From positions 1,364,001-1,428,000 of the forward strand of contig CANMQE010000001.1 of NCBI GenBank assembly GCA_947499975.1: 64,000 nucleotides of DNA, in the 5' to 3' direction. The stretch comes from an uncultured Sphingomonadaceae bacterium (GTDB lineage Bacteria; Pseudomonadota; Alphaproteobacteria; Sphingomonadales; Sphingomonadaceae). Of this stretch, positions 35,362 through 43,298 are shown in pieces. A model generated the notes under the pieces. That model did no database searches. It was not told the DNA's origin and saw nothing but the letters and a program-made list of their open reading frames with translations. Within the stretch, counting starts at the first letter, position 1; each line of letters starts with the position of its first letter. A program made the position numbers and the translations under genes.

Positions 35362-35613
35362 TCAGCTCATGTGCTTGGAAACTGCACCGGTCATCTTGAA
35401 CATCGAGATCTGTTCCTTGCCGATCACAGCGCCCAGCTTGTCATCGGGGTTGATCATGCGCTTGTCCTTGGAATCCTGCAGGTCGTTGGCCTTGATGTGA
35501 TCCCAGACTTTCTTGGTCACCTCGGCACGGGTCATCGGACCCTTGCCGACCACCGCTTCCAATTCCGGGGAGAGGTTCACCGGCTTGTTGAGCGCGTTGT
35601 TCTTGGCAGCCAT
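35362..35613 (-). CDS. SWIB/MDM2-domain protein
   Basis: An 83-residue protein that is one complete SWIB domain: NKPVNLSPELEAVVGKGPMTRAEVTKKVWDHIKANDLQD, KRMINPDDKLGAVIG and a Lys-poor tail. In eukaryotes SWIB domains sit in chromatin remodellers. In bacteria they occur alone or fused to topoisomerase in Chlamydia, and their role is unclear, perhaps nucleoid binding. It has a GGATACC-type weak upstream site and its own terminator. Confidence 0.93.
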   Translation of the reverse strand: MAAKNNALNKPVNLSPELEAVVGKGPMTRAEVTKKVWDHIKANDLQDSKDKRMINPDDKLGAVIGKEQISMFKMTGAVSKHMS

Positions 35614-35661
35614 TTCCTTGGTATCCTTTCAATAAAAATTGCCCGAGATGTCTAGCACCCC

Positions 35662-36264
35662 TTATTCGGCTTCGTCTGCATCGTCCCGGTCATAATCCCC
35701 GCCTTCTTCGCGGGCATAGGTTCCGGTAAGAATTGCCACTCCCAGCACATGGCCCTGCATGGCCTCGACCAGTTCGTCGCGGCTGGCGCCGGGCATCTGC
35801 ACCAGCGGCAGATCCAGCGCGAACAGCTGGAAGACGTAATCATGCGCCTCGTGTCCGGTCGGCGGATCGGGGAGGAGCCATTCGGAGTTGCCGTAGGAGT
35901 TCTTGCCCACGCGCGGCGGAACCTCGCCTTCCAGCAATTGCCCCTTCTGGCCCGGCAGGCCCCATACCAGCCAGTGGCAGAACGGCTCTGGCGCGGGCGC
36001 GTCGGGGTCTTCCACCACCAGCACCAGCTCCTGCGTTCCCACGGGCGGCGCCGTCCATTCCAGCGGCGGCGCGACGGCGTCTTCCTCGTCAGCGGTGAAG
36101 GAGGGATCGAGCTCTTCGCCATTCCTGAACGCCGCGGACGTGAGGGCAAAGCCGGATTTGCCGATCAGTCCGTCCTCTCCCAGCCTGGCTACGGTCAGCT
36201 TGCCGTGTCCGGCCCGGACGTTGCGAAGGGCCTTGCCGAGCCAGGCGGGGACGTGTTCGAGCAT
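35662..36264 (-). CDS. YbhB/YbcL-family PEBP-like protein
   Basis: A 200-residue phosphatidylethanolamine-binding-like protein. The ligand-pocket signatures LVLVVEDPDAPAPEPFCHWLVWGLP and GKNSYGNSEWLLPDPPTGHEAHDYVFQLFALD (read in parts) are intact. The first about 45 residues form a helical extension longer than in E. coli YbhB. There is no signal peptide, so it is probably cytoplasmic. The acidic tail DYDRDDADEAE is unusual. It shares a divergent 273-base control region with the S41 protease gene. Confidence 0.92.
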   Translation of the reverse strand: MLEHVPAWLGKALRNVRAGHGKLTVARLGEDGLIGKSGFALTSAAFRNGEELDPSFTADEEDAVAPPLEWTAPPVGTQELVLVVEDPDAPAPEPFCHWLVWGLPGQKGQLLEGEVPPRVGKNSYGNSEWLLPDPPTGHEAHDYVFQLFALDLPLVQMPGASRDELVEAMQGHVLGVAILTGTYAREEGGDYDRDDADEAE

Positions 36265-36537
36265 AGAGTATTCCTTGGGGTAGGCGGTCCGTGGATGGAC
36301 CTTGCGACAGGCCCGAAGATGTTCGTGGGCGCGATGTGCATAATGCGCGGCGGCTTTTCAAGGGGTTCGTGCGCGCTGGCAACACCATTCATTCCTGATG
36401 CAGTGATGCCTGTGCGAGGGATAGCGTGCGAACCGGCTGTTTCGACGCAGGCGCGCTTGCCACGGACCCGTGCGCGCGTTAGCTCTTGTGAATGGCCGCT
36501 TTCGCGCGGCAATTGCTTCATAAGTCGGGACATTTTC

Positions 36538-37959
36538 ATGCGCACATCGAAGATCGCACTTTCGCTTGCCTGCCTTGGCATGACGGTTTCTTGCGGAGGG
36601 GGCGGATCCACCCCTACGCCCAGCCCCGTCGCCACCACGCCAACGCCGACCCCGACCGTGGCCACCTGCTCGCTGCAGAACCGCAAGCAATTCGCGTTCG
36701 ACGTGCTCGATGAGTGGTATCTGTTCCCCGATCTGCTCGACACCAGCGTATCGGCGTCCAGCTTCAGCACGGTGCAGGCCTACATCGATGCTCTCGTTGC
36801 CCCGGCGCGGGCGCAGGACAAGGATCGCTTCTTCAGCTACATCACCTCGATCGAGGAAGAGAACGCCTTCTTCAACGAAGGCTCGAGCGCGGGCTTCGGC
36901 TTCCGCCTGATCTACGATCTTGGCAACCGCCGCGTCTTCATTGCGGAGACTTTCGACGATACACCAGCCCTTGGCGCCAATCTGGAGCGTGGCACCGAGA
37001 TCATCGGCATCGGCACCAGTTCCGGCAACATCGTCAGCGTGAACAGCCTGCTGGCCGATGGCGACCCGCAGGACGTGATCCAGGCGCTGGGCCCGCCCGA
37101 CGTCGGCGTTACCCGCGTGCTACAGGTCGTCGATGCCGGCGGCGTATCGCGCGAAGTCAGCATTGCCAAGACCGAGTACGAGCTCGACCCGGTGCCGCGC
37201 TATGGCGCGCAGATCATCAACGATGGCGGCAAGCAGGTCGGCTACATCCGCCTCACCAATTTCATCAATCCCGCGATTGACGACCTGCGCGATGCCTTTG
37301 CGGATTTCCGTGCGGCCGGCGTCACCGAACTGGTGATTGACCTGCGTTACAATGGCGGTGGCGGCATCAATGTGAACGAGTTTTTCGCAGATCTGCTGGG
37401 CCGCGGTCTGGATGGCGAGGTTTTCGAGACGATCGCCTTCCGTGACAGCAAGTCCGAGAATAACGAGACCTATCGCTTCAACGCGCGGCCCCAGTCCATC
37501 GAGCCGACGCGCATCGCTTTCATTACCACCAGCGGATCGGCCTCCGCCAGCGAGGCGCTGATCAACGGGATGCAGCCCTATCTCGGCAACGATCTGGCCA
37601 TCGTCGGGCAGAACACATTCGGCAAGCCCGTGGGCCAATCGGCGTTCGACCTTTCGGAATGCGATGATCGCCTGCGCGTCGTGACGATCAAGCTGGAGAA
37701 CGCCAACGGCCAGGGCGAATATTTCAACGGGCTGGCTGAAACCGTGCCCAACACCTGCCGCGCGCGCGATGATATCATGCGCAATTTCGGCGATCCCCAG
37801 GAAGACATGCTGGCGACCGCGCTGGATTTCCTGGCCGGACGCAGCTGCACGCCGATCGCCGGCGGCCCCGCCACCACGCAATCAACCGGCGGCAGAACCC
37901 TGTTGCAGCCCGATCGCCCCACCTCGGTTATCGAGCATGAGGCGCCGGGCGTTTACTGA
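36538..37959 (+). CDS. S41-family (C-terminal processing-type) peptidase, lipoprotein
   Basis: A 473-residue exported protease. The lipobox TVSC (Cys19) is followed by GGGG and a short Pro-Thr linker, the same build as the S8 protease at 27346. A central PDZ-like region contains LERGTEIIGIG. The S41 core has LVIDLRYNGGGGINVNEFF. The nucleophile is in TTSGSASASEALINGM and the catalytic Lys in NTFGKPVGQ. It degrades or processes periplasmic proteins; its substrate is unknown. The ATG at 36538 has a weak GTCGGGA upstream. It overlaps the convergent COG3650-like gene by 7 bases. Confidence 0.92.
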   Translation: MRTSKIALSLACLGMTVSCGGGGSTPTPSPVATTPTPTPTVATCSLQNRKQFAFDVLDEWYLFPDLLDTSVSASSFSTVQAYIDALVAPARAQDKDRFFSYITSIEEENAFFNEGSSAGFGFRLIYDLGNRRVFIAETFDDTPALGANLERGTEIIGIGTSSGNIVSVNSLLADGDPQDVIQALGPPDVGVTRVLQVVDAGGVSREVSIAKTEYELDPVPRYGAQIINDGGKQVGYIRLTNFINPAIDDLRDAFADFRAAGVTELVIDLRYNGGGGINVNEFFADLLGRGLDGEVFETIAFRDSKSENNETYRFNARPQSIEPTRIAFITTSGSASASEALINGMQPYLGNDLAIVGQNTFGKPVGQSAFDLSECDDRLRVVTIKLENANGQGEYFNGLAETVPNTCRARDDIMRNFGDPQEDMLATALDFLAGRSCTPIAGGPATTQSTGGRTLLQPDRPTSVIEHEAPGVY

Positions 37960-38435
37960 TTGGTTGTGGCGGCAGGCTGCATTCGGTCTGTCGCCGTTTC
38001 CGCCTCTTCAGTCTCCGCATCCCCAGTCCACGCGCAACCCTCGCGCGTTTCGGCGCCGATCCGCAAGGTTGCGATGAAGGGATAGTCGCGGTCGCTCATC
38101 CCGTCCGAACAGGGCGCGAAAGTGGGTGCGGGCGTTATTGCCAGATCGAGCGGCTGGCCGGACAGCGTTCCGCTGAAAGACAGGCCGCCGCGTCCGGCAA
38201 AGCGGGTGATGTCGATCACCGTGCCATCGGGGTTTTCCGGTGTCGTGTAGATCAGGCGATCGCCCTCTACACTCCCACCCCAGAACGGCTCCGTTCCCGT
38301 CAGCCGGATCGTCTCGTCCGCCGCAATCGCGCTGAACGCGGCCTCGTCCGCGGTGTTGCCGGGCACGTTCTGCGCATCCTGCCCGCAAGAGGAAACCCCC
38401 AACATACCTGCCAACAACATCCATCGTGTGCGCAT
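37953..38435 (-). CDS. COG3650-like lipoprotein of unknown function
   Basis: A 160-residue lipoprotein: signal ending GVSSC (Cys17), then LTGTEPFWGGSVEGDRLIYTTPEN and a C-terminal CSDGMSDRDYPFIATLRIGAETREGCAW pattern with paired cysteines. This is the arrangement of the COG3650 predicted membrane/lipoprotein family, which has META-like features. The start at 38435 follows GAAGGAAC. The stop overlaps the S41 gene. Function is unknown. Confidence 0.8.
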   Translation of the reverse strand: MRTRWMLLAGMLGVSSCGQDAQNVPGNTADEAAFSAIAADETIRLTGTEPFWGGSVEGDRLIYTTPENPDGTVIDITRFAGRGGLSFSGTLSGQPLDLAITPAPTFAPCSDGMSDRDYPFIATLRIGAETREGCAWTGDAETEEAETATDRMQPAATTNQ

Positions 38436-38483
38436 AACTGCCTGTTCCTTCACCATAACCACGGGCGAACGCGGCATCCTGCC

Positions 38484-38509
38484 GGAACATCCCGCTGCCA
38501 CAAAGCGTT
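38484..38509 (+). promoter_or_regulatory. Perfect EcfG-consensus promoter
   Basis: GGAAC at 38484-38488, a 17-base spacer and CGTT at 38506-38509, an exact match to the alphaproteobacterial general stress promoter. It lies 34 bases before the ATG at 38544, a sensible distance for a short leader. Confidence 0.72.
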
Positions 38510-38543
38510 GATCGGGCAAATAACTTGTTCCGGAGTGCTTCCG

Positions 38544-39119
38544 ATGAAATTCTCGCCTTGGTTAATTGCCGTCGCTCTCGCCGTGCCTGTGGCAGGCGCT
38601 TACGCTGGTAGCAAGATGTCCGCCGATCCTGTCGGCCCGAGGCACGACCTTGCCCAGAACCTGCCGAACAGGCAGGCAATTGCAGTTGCCGATGCCTCTA
38701 CTCGCACCCAGCCCCGACTTCCCGATCACTACGCGATGGAAACGCCGGAAGGCACCGTGGAAGTGCATGAACTGGCCATACGGGGCCGCTATAGTGATCG
38801 CGTCAGCCAATACGATCATTATCAGCAGCCGGTTGATGAAGACATCGCGGCGATGGAAGCGGACTGGGATGAGCAGCGCCTCGACGAACGCGCCCAGCAT
38901 GCGCTCGAACCCGCTCCCGAAAGTCGGCAACAATCCGCCAGGGATGCTCTGGCCGAGCAGCAGGCTCCGCAGATCGCCCATTACGCTGGAATGGAAGCTG
39001 CACGTACGGGCGAGATTGCCCGAGCCAACGTGCAGCAGGCCGCCACGCCCGCAGCACAGCCCAGCGTAGGGAACGTGCGTGTCGTAAATGTAGAACAGGA
39101 ACTGGCCCGGCTGCAATAA
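38544..39119 (+). CDS. Exported protein of unknown function, candidate general stress gene
   Basis: A 191-residue protein with a signal peptide (about 1-20, cleavage AYA-G). The mature part has a globular-looking segment (ETPEGTVEVHELAIRGRYSDR), then a long helical, Gln/Ala/Glu-rich stretch (about 90-160) that could form a coiled coil, and a short C-terminal VGNVRVVNVEQELARLQ. The ATG follows CGGAG by eight bases. The perfect EcfG-type promoter upstream suggests induction by PhyR-EcfG signalling. No family is recognised. Confidence 0.75.
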   Translation: MKFSPWLIAVALAVPVAGAYAGSKMSADPVGPRHDLAQNLPNRQAIAVADASTRTQPRLPDHYAMETPEGTVEVHELAIRGRYSDRVSQYDHYQQPVDEDIAAMEADWDEQRLDERAQHALEPAPESRQQSARDALAEQQAPQIAHYAGMEAARTGEIARANVQQAATPAAQPSVGNVRVVNVEQELARLQ

Positions 39120-39143
39120 CCGGCCAGCGGCTCCAGCCATCAA

Positions 39144-39596
39144 TCAGGCAGCCATTCCCAGCAGGATCGTGGCAGCCCCCAGCCCCAGCGACAGCGGCAA
39201 CCGCAGCGACAGCCACCATACCGGCCTGACTGTGACGAGCCGCATATCCACAAGCAGGCTTAGAATGATCGCCGCGCCCAGCGCGATAAGCGACGGCCCC
39301 GGCCATTGAGCGCCGAACACCCAGGGAATGTATGTCCCCAATGCCAGCAGGCTTGGTGCTATGCTTGCCACCCATAGCCAGTTTGGCGCACGGCGGCCTG
39401 AGTCAGGAGATCCTGCTGCCAGACCCCACCACATTCCACCCAGGAAGCTGAGGATCAGCGCGGCGTAGGCCCAGCCGATCGCCAGCGCGCTCCACCGCCA
39501 TTCCGGCGGCCCGAACCATGCAGCGGCAAGGCAGGCAAGTTGGGGCAGTAACCCCGCGTAACCAAGAAAGCGGGCAGCTGGAGGCATCTGTTTCAT
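39144..39596 (-). CDS. DUF3429-family membrane protein
   Basis: A 150-residue integral membrane protein with five hydrophobic helices. The helix containing ALILSFLGGMWWGLAAG is the DUF3429 signature. The start at 39596 gives MKQMPPAARFLGYAG, typical of the family; the frame's upstream part runs into the neighbouring terminator. Function is unknown. Confidence 0.87.
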   Translation of the reverse strand: MKQMPPAARFLGYAGLLPQLACLAAAWFGPPEWRWSALAIGWAYAALILSFLGGMWWGLAAGSPDSGRRAPNWLWVASIAPSLLALGTYIPWVFGAQWPGPSLIALGAAIILSLLVDMRLVTVRPVWWLSLRLPLSLGLGAATILLGMAA

Positions 39597-39640
39597 CGGA
39601 ATGCTGCTTACACCGTTGTGCAATCTCAAGATAGCATAGC

Positions 39641-39669
39641 AAAAGGGCGGGCCCCGTGAAGGCCCGCCC
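39641..39669 (-). terminator. Intrinsic terminator of the fasciclin gene
   Basis: Read on the minus strand, GGGCGGGCC (39669-39661) pairs perfectly with GGCCCGCCC (39653-39645) around a seven-base loop and is followed by TTTT. It lies 28 bases past the fasciclin stop, between it and the DUF3429 gene. Confidence 0.85.
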
Positions 39670-39697
39670 CGATGCGTTTTCAATCGTGTTGTGTCGC

Positions 39698-40276
39698 TTA
39701 CGGCATCAGCACGGTGTCGATAACGTGGATGACGCCGTTGGAGGCATCGACGTCGGTCATGGTAACAGTCGCGGTATTGCCCTGCGCATCGGTCAGCATC
39801 ACATTGCCACCGTCAATCATTGCAGTCAGCGTACCGCCATTAACGGTGTTGATGGTGTAGCCATCGGCGCCCGCTGCTTCGATGGCGCTGGTCAGGTCGG
39901 CTGCCATCACTTCGCCTTCCACCACGTGGTAGGTCAGGATGTTGCCAAGCTGGTCCGTATCCTCCGTGGTCAGCGTTTCCACGGTGCCATCGGGCAGCGC
40001 GTCAAACGCGGCGTTCGTCGGGGCGAACACGGTGTACGGGCCGTCACCGGAAAGGGTTTCGCCAAGCTCGGCTGCCGTCACGGCGCTTACGAGCGTGGAG
40101 AAATCGGGGTTGCCCTGTGCCACTTCGACGATGGTGCCCGGCGCAGTTGCCTCGGCATTGGCCATTTCATCGGCCATCATCGCGTCGTCTTCCATCGCGG
40201 TGTCTTCGGCAGGGTCGCCACATGCGGCCAGGGCCAGAGCAGCGGCAGATGCAGTAAGAATATGAAGAGCCTTCAT
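39698..40276 (-). CDS. Fasciclin (FAS1) domain lipoprotein
   Basis: A 192-residue protein: lipobox ALAAC (Cys19), an acidic Met/Ala/Glu linker (about 23-45), and one FAS1 domain with FSTLVSAVTAAELGETLSGDGPYTVFAPTNAAFDALP and the H-box-like YHVVEGEVMAADL and GVIHVIDTVLMP. FAS1 domains mediate adhesion to matrix or other proteins. Bacterial single-domain forms are surface or periplasmic. A strong terminator follows. Confidence 0.95.
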   Translation of the reverse strand: MKALHILTASAAALALAACGDPAEDTAMEDDAMMADEMANAEATAPGTIVEVAQGNPDFSTLVSAVTAAELGETLSGDGPYTVFAPTNAAFDALPDGTVETLTTEDTDQLGNILTYHVVEGEVMAADLTSAIEAAGADGYTINTVNGGTLTAMIDGGNVMLTDAQGNTATVTMTDVDASNGVIHVIDTVLMP

Positions 40277-40464
40277 AATTTCGTTTCCTTGAACTTGAGT
40301 GAAGCATGTTGGGCCGACAATCGGCGCCTTCATTCATGCTCTTATCTCCCTCAATGGTCGGGAAACCGGCTTGTTCCAATTATGGCCAAAACATGGCCGA
40401 AAGCAGGTAGTGTGTCCTAATGTTCTCGGCGCAGCGGTTTGAATGGCATGCGGTGCGGATTAGA

Positions 40465-40878
40465 TCAGTTCTCGATCAGTCGACCCAGAACACGCACGGG
40501 GCACCTGTCCGCGCCACCCGATATGGTAGACGGCACAAGCAGCGTTTCCAGGTCTCCAGTGCAAATGCTGGTCGCACCGCGCGTGTCGAACGCCACGGCC
40601 CTGCTGAAATCAAGTTCGGGGCATGCTCCGGTCGTCTCCAGCAGCCATTCCTCGCGCACTCCCGCGCGCACCACGATGCGTTCGCTGCCGCCCGATCCGC
40701 CGGGCGCATTGGCATAGCCATTGATCTCGCGCTGCTGGAAACAGGCTCTCTGCGTGTCGAGATTGGCCAGCATCGCGTCGTACTCGTCGGCCTGTGGCGC
40801 TCCTGTCTGGGCGCACGCACCCAGACCCAGCGCGGCAGCAGCGACGAGCGATATTTGGAAAGATCTGGATACAGGCAC
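40465..40878 (-). CDS. DUF6491-like lipoprotein
   Basis: A 137-residue lipoprotein with lipobox GLGAC (Cys22), then RACFQQREINGYANA, VREEWLLETTGACPELDFSRAVAF, TSICTGDLETLLV and CPVRVLGRL. The four-cysteine pattern matches the DUF6491 family. The ATG at 40878 follows AGGAGA. A possible EcfG-type promoter (GGAAC-N17-GGTT) lies 22-47 bases upstream. Function is unknown; periplasmic. Confidence 0.82.
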   Translation of the reverse strand: MPVSRSFQISLVAAAALGLGACAQTGAPQADEYDAMLANLDTQRACFQQREINGYANAPGGSGGSERIVVRAGVREEWLLETTGACPELDFSRAVAFDTRGATSICTGDLETLLVPSTISGGADRCPVRVLGRLIEN

Positions 40879-41219
40879 ATCGATTCTCCTTATTCACGAA
40901 ACCGCCCAGCCCGCCCTGATGTTCCGATCCATGCAGTTTGCCGCAGCCGGAAAACATCCTGCACCAAATCGCTGGCTATCGGCGATGCAGGCGCGCAGAC
41001 ATCTGGGTGCAGCCTATGCAACGGACCGGACTGCCACCCATCCCGGTCCTCGAGCCCGCCGGACAGCGGGTAACGCCAGGCATGGCGGTAGATCGCACCA
41101 CTCCGACAAGGGGTTGGTGCGATCATCGTTTTGGACATGGTTTCTGGCCATCGTATTCGGCCGTGGTTTTGAGCAGTACCTCACTTGCCAGCCGCGCAAA
41201 TCTTGTGCAGCCTCCTGCC
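40879..41219. other. 341-base intergenic region without a convincing gene
   Basis: This lies between the divergent DUF6491-like and DUF962 genes. Besides the possible EcfG element at 40900-40925 I see no supported coding frame. The frame of the DUF962 gene stays open leftwards to 40938, but that extension lacks a ribosome-binding site and looks non-coding. No strong hairpin was noticed. Confidence 0.6.
40900..40925 (-). promoter_or_regulatory. Possible EcfG-type promoter of the DUF6491 gene
   Basis: On the minus strand GGAAC (40925-40921), 17 bases, then GGTT (40903-40900). The first -10 base deviates from the CGTT consensus. Position 22 bases before the ATG would give a very short leader. 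Confidence 0.4.
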
Positions 41220-41555
41220 ATGTCAGCGCGCTATGCCACCTTTGCCGAGTTCTGGCCGTTCTACCTGCGTGAACATTCGCGCCCCCGCACCCGCGCGCTG
41301 CATTACGTTGGCACCTCGCTGGTGGTCGCGATCGCGATCTTCGCCATCGTAACCGGTCGCTGGTGGTGGCTGGTGGGGATGCCGGTCGCCGGCTATTTCT
41401 TCGCCTGGCTTGCCCATTTCACGGTCGAGAAGAACCGGCCTGCAACCTTTACATATCCCCTGTGGAGCCTGGCGGCCGACTTTCGCATGTGGTGGCTGTG
41501 GCTGACCGGGCGGCTGGGGCCTGAGCTGGAGCGCGCCGGCGTGAAGGGCGAATGA
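41220..41555 (+). CDS. DUF962/Mpo1-like membrane protein
   Basis: A 111-residue protein with two hydrophobic helices (about 29-46 and 48-68): FAEFWPFYLREHSRPRTRALHYVGTSLVV is the family signature. Yeast Mpo1 of this family is an iron-dependent 2-hydroxy fatty acid dioxygenase in the ER, with conserved His residues; His20, His29 and His68-type positions are present here. Many sphingomonads make 2-hydroxy fatty acids for sphingolipids, so a related lipid reaction is possible. That link is inference. Confidence 0.85.
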   Translation: MSARYATFAEFWPFYLREHSRPRTRALHYVGTSLVVAIAIFAIVTGRWWWLVGMPVAGYFFAWLAHFTVEKNRPATFTYPLWSLAADFRMWWLWLTGRLGPELERAGVKGE

Positions 41556-41559
41556 TCGC

Positions 41560-41961
41560 CTACCCCAGAACCTCGTCGGCAAGTTTCGTATCAAGATATT
41601 CCCGGACGCTGACGATCTTCCCCTCCGCCAGGCGGAACACGAAGCAGTAATCGTTGGCGTACACCTTGCCGGTGGTGGTGTCCGCATGGCCTTTTGCCAG
41701 CACTACGACGTGATCCCCGTCTGCCAGTACGAGTTCGGGAATGTTGCGGTAAGGGCCGGTGAAATTGGCAAAAAGCGGACCCATCAGTTCGGCCTCGACA
41801 TTGGCGAGGCCGCTGACTTCCTTCGACCAGTTGGAGGTACCCATCACTCTCCAGGTGATATTCTCGTCGAACAGCGGCAGGAAAGCGCCGGGATCACCAT
41901 GCTCCAGCTTCGCGAAGGCTTTTGTCAAAGCTGCGCGGTTCTTTTCGGTGGCGTCGGTCAT
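41560..41961 (-). CDS. NTF2-like/SnoaL-like domain protein
   Basis: A 133-residue cone-shaped alpha+beta-barrel protein of the SnoaL/NTF2-like superfamily: ALTKAFAKLEHGDPGAFLPLFDENITWRVMG and YCFVFRLAEGKIVSVREYLDT. Such proteins can be isomerases, hydrolases or ligand binders; no catalytic set is evident. The ATG at 41961 overlaps the stop of the upstream membrane protein as ATGA. Confidence 0.88.
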   Translation of the reverse strand: MTDATEKNRAALTKAFAKLEHGDPGAFLPLFDENITWRVMGTSNWSKEVSGLANVEAELMGPLFANFTGPYRNIPELVLADGDHVVVLAKGHADTTTGKVYANDYCFVFRLAEGKIVSVREYLDTKLADEVLG

Positions 41962-42299
41962 GTCTTCTCCTCCCTGCCAGCGTCCGCCAGGCGTCGATGC
42001 TCGTCGACACTGCGCCGCATTTCCCTGGCCTGCAAGTGGAGAGCCTTGTTGCTCAGCCGGATCTCGCGGCTCTGCTGGAAGAAGCCCAGCACCAGCCAGA
42101 GAAAGGCAAGCGGACTGGAGACGCCGCCGAGAAAATCGCCAAGTTCGTTGAGGCGAAGATCGGCCGGGTTCTGGCCCTGCAATATGAGGTAGATCGTCAC
42201 CCCGGCGACATAGAGAAAGGATAGCCACAGCCCGACCTGCGGAAGGCGACGCCGTTCGCGCTCGTCATCAAGGATCTGTGCCGCTTGGTCTTCGCTCAT
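41958..42299 (-). CDS. Two-helix membrane protein with cytoplasmic coiled-coil tail
   Basis: A 113-residue protein with an acidic N-terminus, two transmembrane helices (about 22-42 and 58-74) and a charged helical tail (about 76-112, SREIRLSNKALHLQAREMRR) that may form a coiled coil. It is coupled to the downstream NTF2-like gene by a 4-base overlap. The family is not recognised. Confidence 0.75.
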   Translation of the reverse strand: MSEDQAAQILDDERERRRLPQVGLWLSFLYVAGVTIYLILQGQNPADLRLNELGDFLGGVSSPLAFLWLVLGFFQQSREIRLSNKALHLQAREMRRSVDEHRRLADAGREEKT

Positions 42300-42318
42300 C
42301 CGGGTCCCCCATCCGTTT

Positions 42319-42624
42319 CTAGCGCGTCGTCAGTCTCCGCTGGTTCGCATGAACCTTGCCACGATAGTGATCGACCGAGCGGCGCGCGCTGGCCTGCGGC
42401 GTGGCCGTGGGCATGGAGAACATCTGCCATCCCAGTTCCCAGCTCGACGCCAGCTTCTCCTCCACCATACGCGTCGCTTCGCGCTCGGCAAGCTTGCCGC
42501 CCGCCGCGATGCGCATCGAGCGCAGCCAGATGACCTGTGTTGCCTCCATCCACAGCATGGCGCTGTCAAAAGCGAGGCTGTTCCACTGGGCGAGGTCCGC
42601 TGGGGAGAATGTCTGTTTCATCAT
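42319..42624 (-). CDS. Helical protein of unknown function, weakly phasin-like
   Basis: A 101-residue all-helical protein: LAQWNSLAFDSAMLWMEATQVIWLRSMRIAAGG, EATRMVEEKLASSWELGWQM, ending in a basic VHANQRRLTTR. The pattern recalls short phasin-like proteins of sphingomonads, which coat polyhydroxyalkanoate granules; the resemblance is weak. Two adjacent ATGs (42624 and 42621) are possible starts. It lies just upstream of the two-gene pair on the same strand. Confidence 0.7.
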   Translation of the reverse strand: MMKQTFSPADLAQWNSLAFDSAMLWMEATQVIWLRSMRIAAGGKLAEREATRMVEEKLASSWELGWQMFSMPTATPQASARRSVDHYRGKVHANQRRLTTR

Positions 42625-42742
42625 GCTGCAACTGCGAAAAAGCAGGAAAGCTCCTGAGCGTCTGCACAAATGCGACGAGTGGAAGGCGCTTTATCGAACA
42701 CGCTTGCGCCGGCAGCTTGGCCCGCGGTCGGTAGGAAACGTT

Positions 42743-42976
42743 TCAGTCCTCGCCTACTTCGGCTGCGGCCTCGGCTTCCTCGGCCTCGATCCGCACGCGG
42801 CGATCTTCCTTGGCCTTCTCGCGATCATGCTCCACCTTGCGCGCCTGTTCTGCCAGGCCGCGCCAGGTTTTCTCGGCACGCTCGTGGCGTTCACGGACAT
42901 TTTCCAGCGTGGAGGATTTCGCATCGGCGGCGGCTTCGTCTGCGCGTTGCTGGTAGAAACGGTAATTCTGCGACAT
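42743..42976 (-). CDS. Small charged helical protein
   Basis: A 77-residue protein almost entirely predicted as a continuous charged helix: YRFYQQRADEAAADAKSSTL, ENVRERHERAEKTWRGLAEQA, ending in an acidic EEAEAAAEVGED. This pattern of small coiled-coil-like proteins is common in sphingomonads without assigned function. It reads alone between the phasin-like and cold-shock genes. Confidence 0.7.
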   Translation of the reverse strand: MSQNYRFYQQRADEAAADAKSSTLENVRERHERAEKTWRGLAEQARKVEHDREKAKEDRRVRIEAEEAEAAAEVGED

Positions 42977-43051
42977 CGGTGGCCTCGCTAGCTGGTGAAA
43001 TGCAAAAGGCGGAGACTGGCCATATCGCCGTCCCCGCCCTTGCCGGTATCG

Positions 43052-43073
43052 CTCCTGCCGCGAAGGGCAGGAG
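43052..43073 (-). terminator. Hairpin downstream of the cold-shock gene
   Basis: CTCCTGCC (43052-43059) pairs with GGCAGGAG (43066-43073) around GCGAAG, an eight-pair stem 12 bases beyond the csp stop. It has no T run on the minus strand, so it may stabilise the 3' end or act weakly as terminator. Confidence 0.4.
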
Positions 43074-43085
43074 GCGGTGGATACC

Positions 43086-43298
43086 TTAGTCTGCGGAGGA
43101 GAGGTTCACGGCGCTTTCCTTGCCGTTGCGGCCCATTTCCACGTCGTAGTTCAGGCGCTGTTCCTTATCCAGCGTCTGCATGCCGGCGGCCTGCACTGCG
43201 CTGATGTGAACGAAGCTGTCAGCCGAGCCATCGTCGGGCTGGATGAAGCCATAGCCCTTGTCGGTGTTGAAGAATTTTACTGTGCCGGTCTTGGCCAT
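43086..43298 (-). CDS. Cold-shock protein of the CspA family
   Basis: A 70-residue single cold-shock domain: TGTVKFFNTDKGYGFIQPDDG carries RNP1 (KGYGFI) and DSFVHISAV carries RNP2 (VHI). It binds single-stranded RNA/DNA as a chaperone. The ATG follows AAGGAACATCAC. The 284 bases between this start and the next gene at 43583 leave room for the long untranslated leader usual for cold-shock mRNAs; I see no other gene there. Confidence 0.96.
   Translation of the reverse strand: MAKTGTVKFFNTDKGYGFIQPDDGSADSFVHISAVQAAGMQTLDKEQRLNYDVEMGRNGKESAVNLSSAD

Noticed and set aside
40353..40377. GGAAC-N16-CATT upstream of the fasciclin gene
   Set aside because: The conserved G of the EcfG -10 element is missing, and the site is 77 bases from the start; too weak to call.
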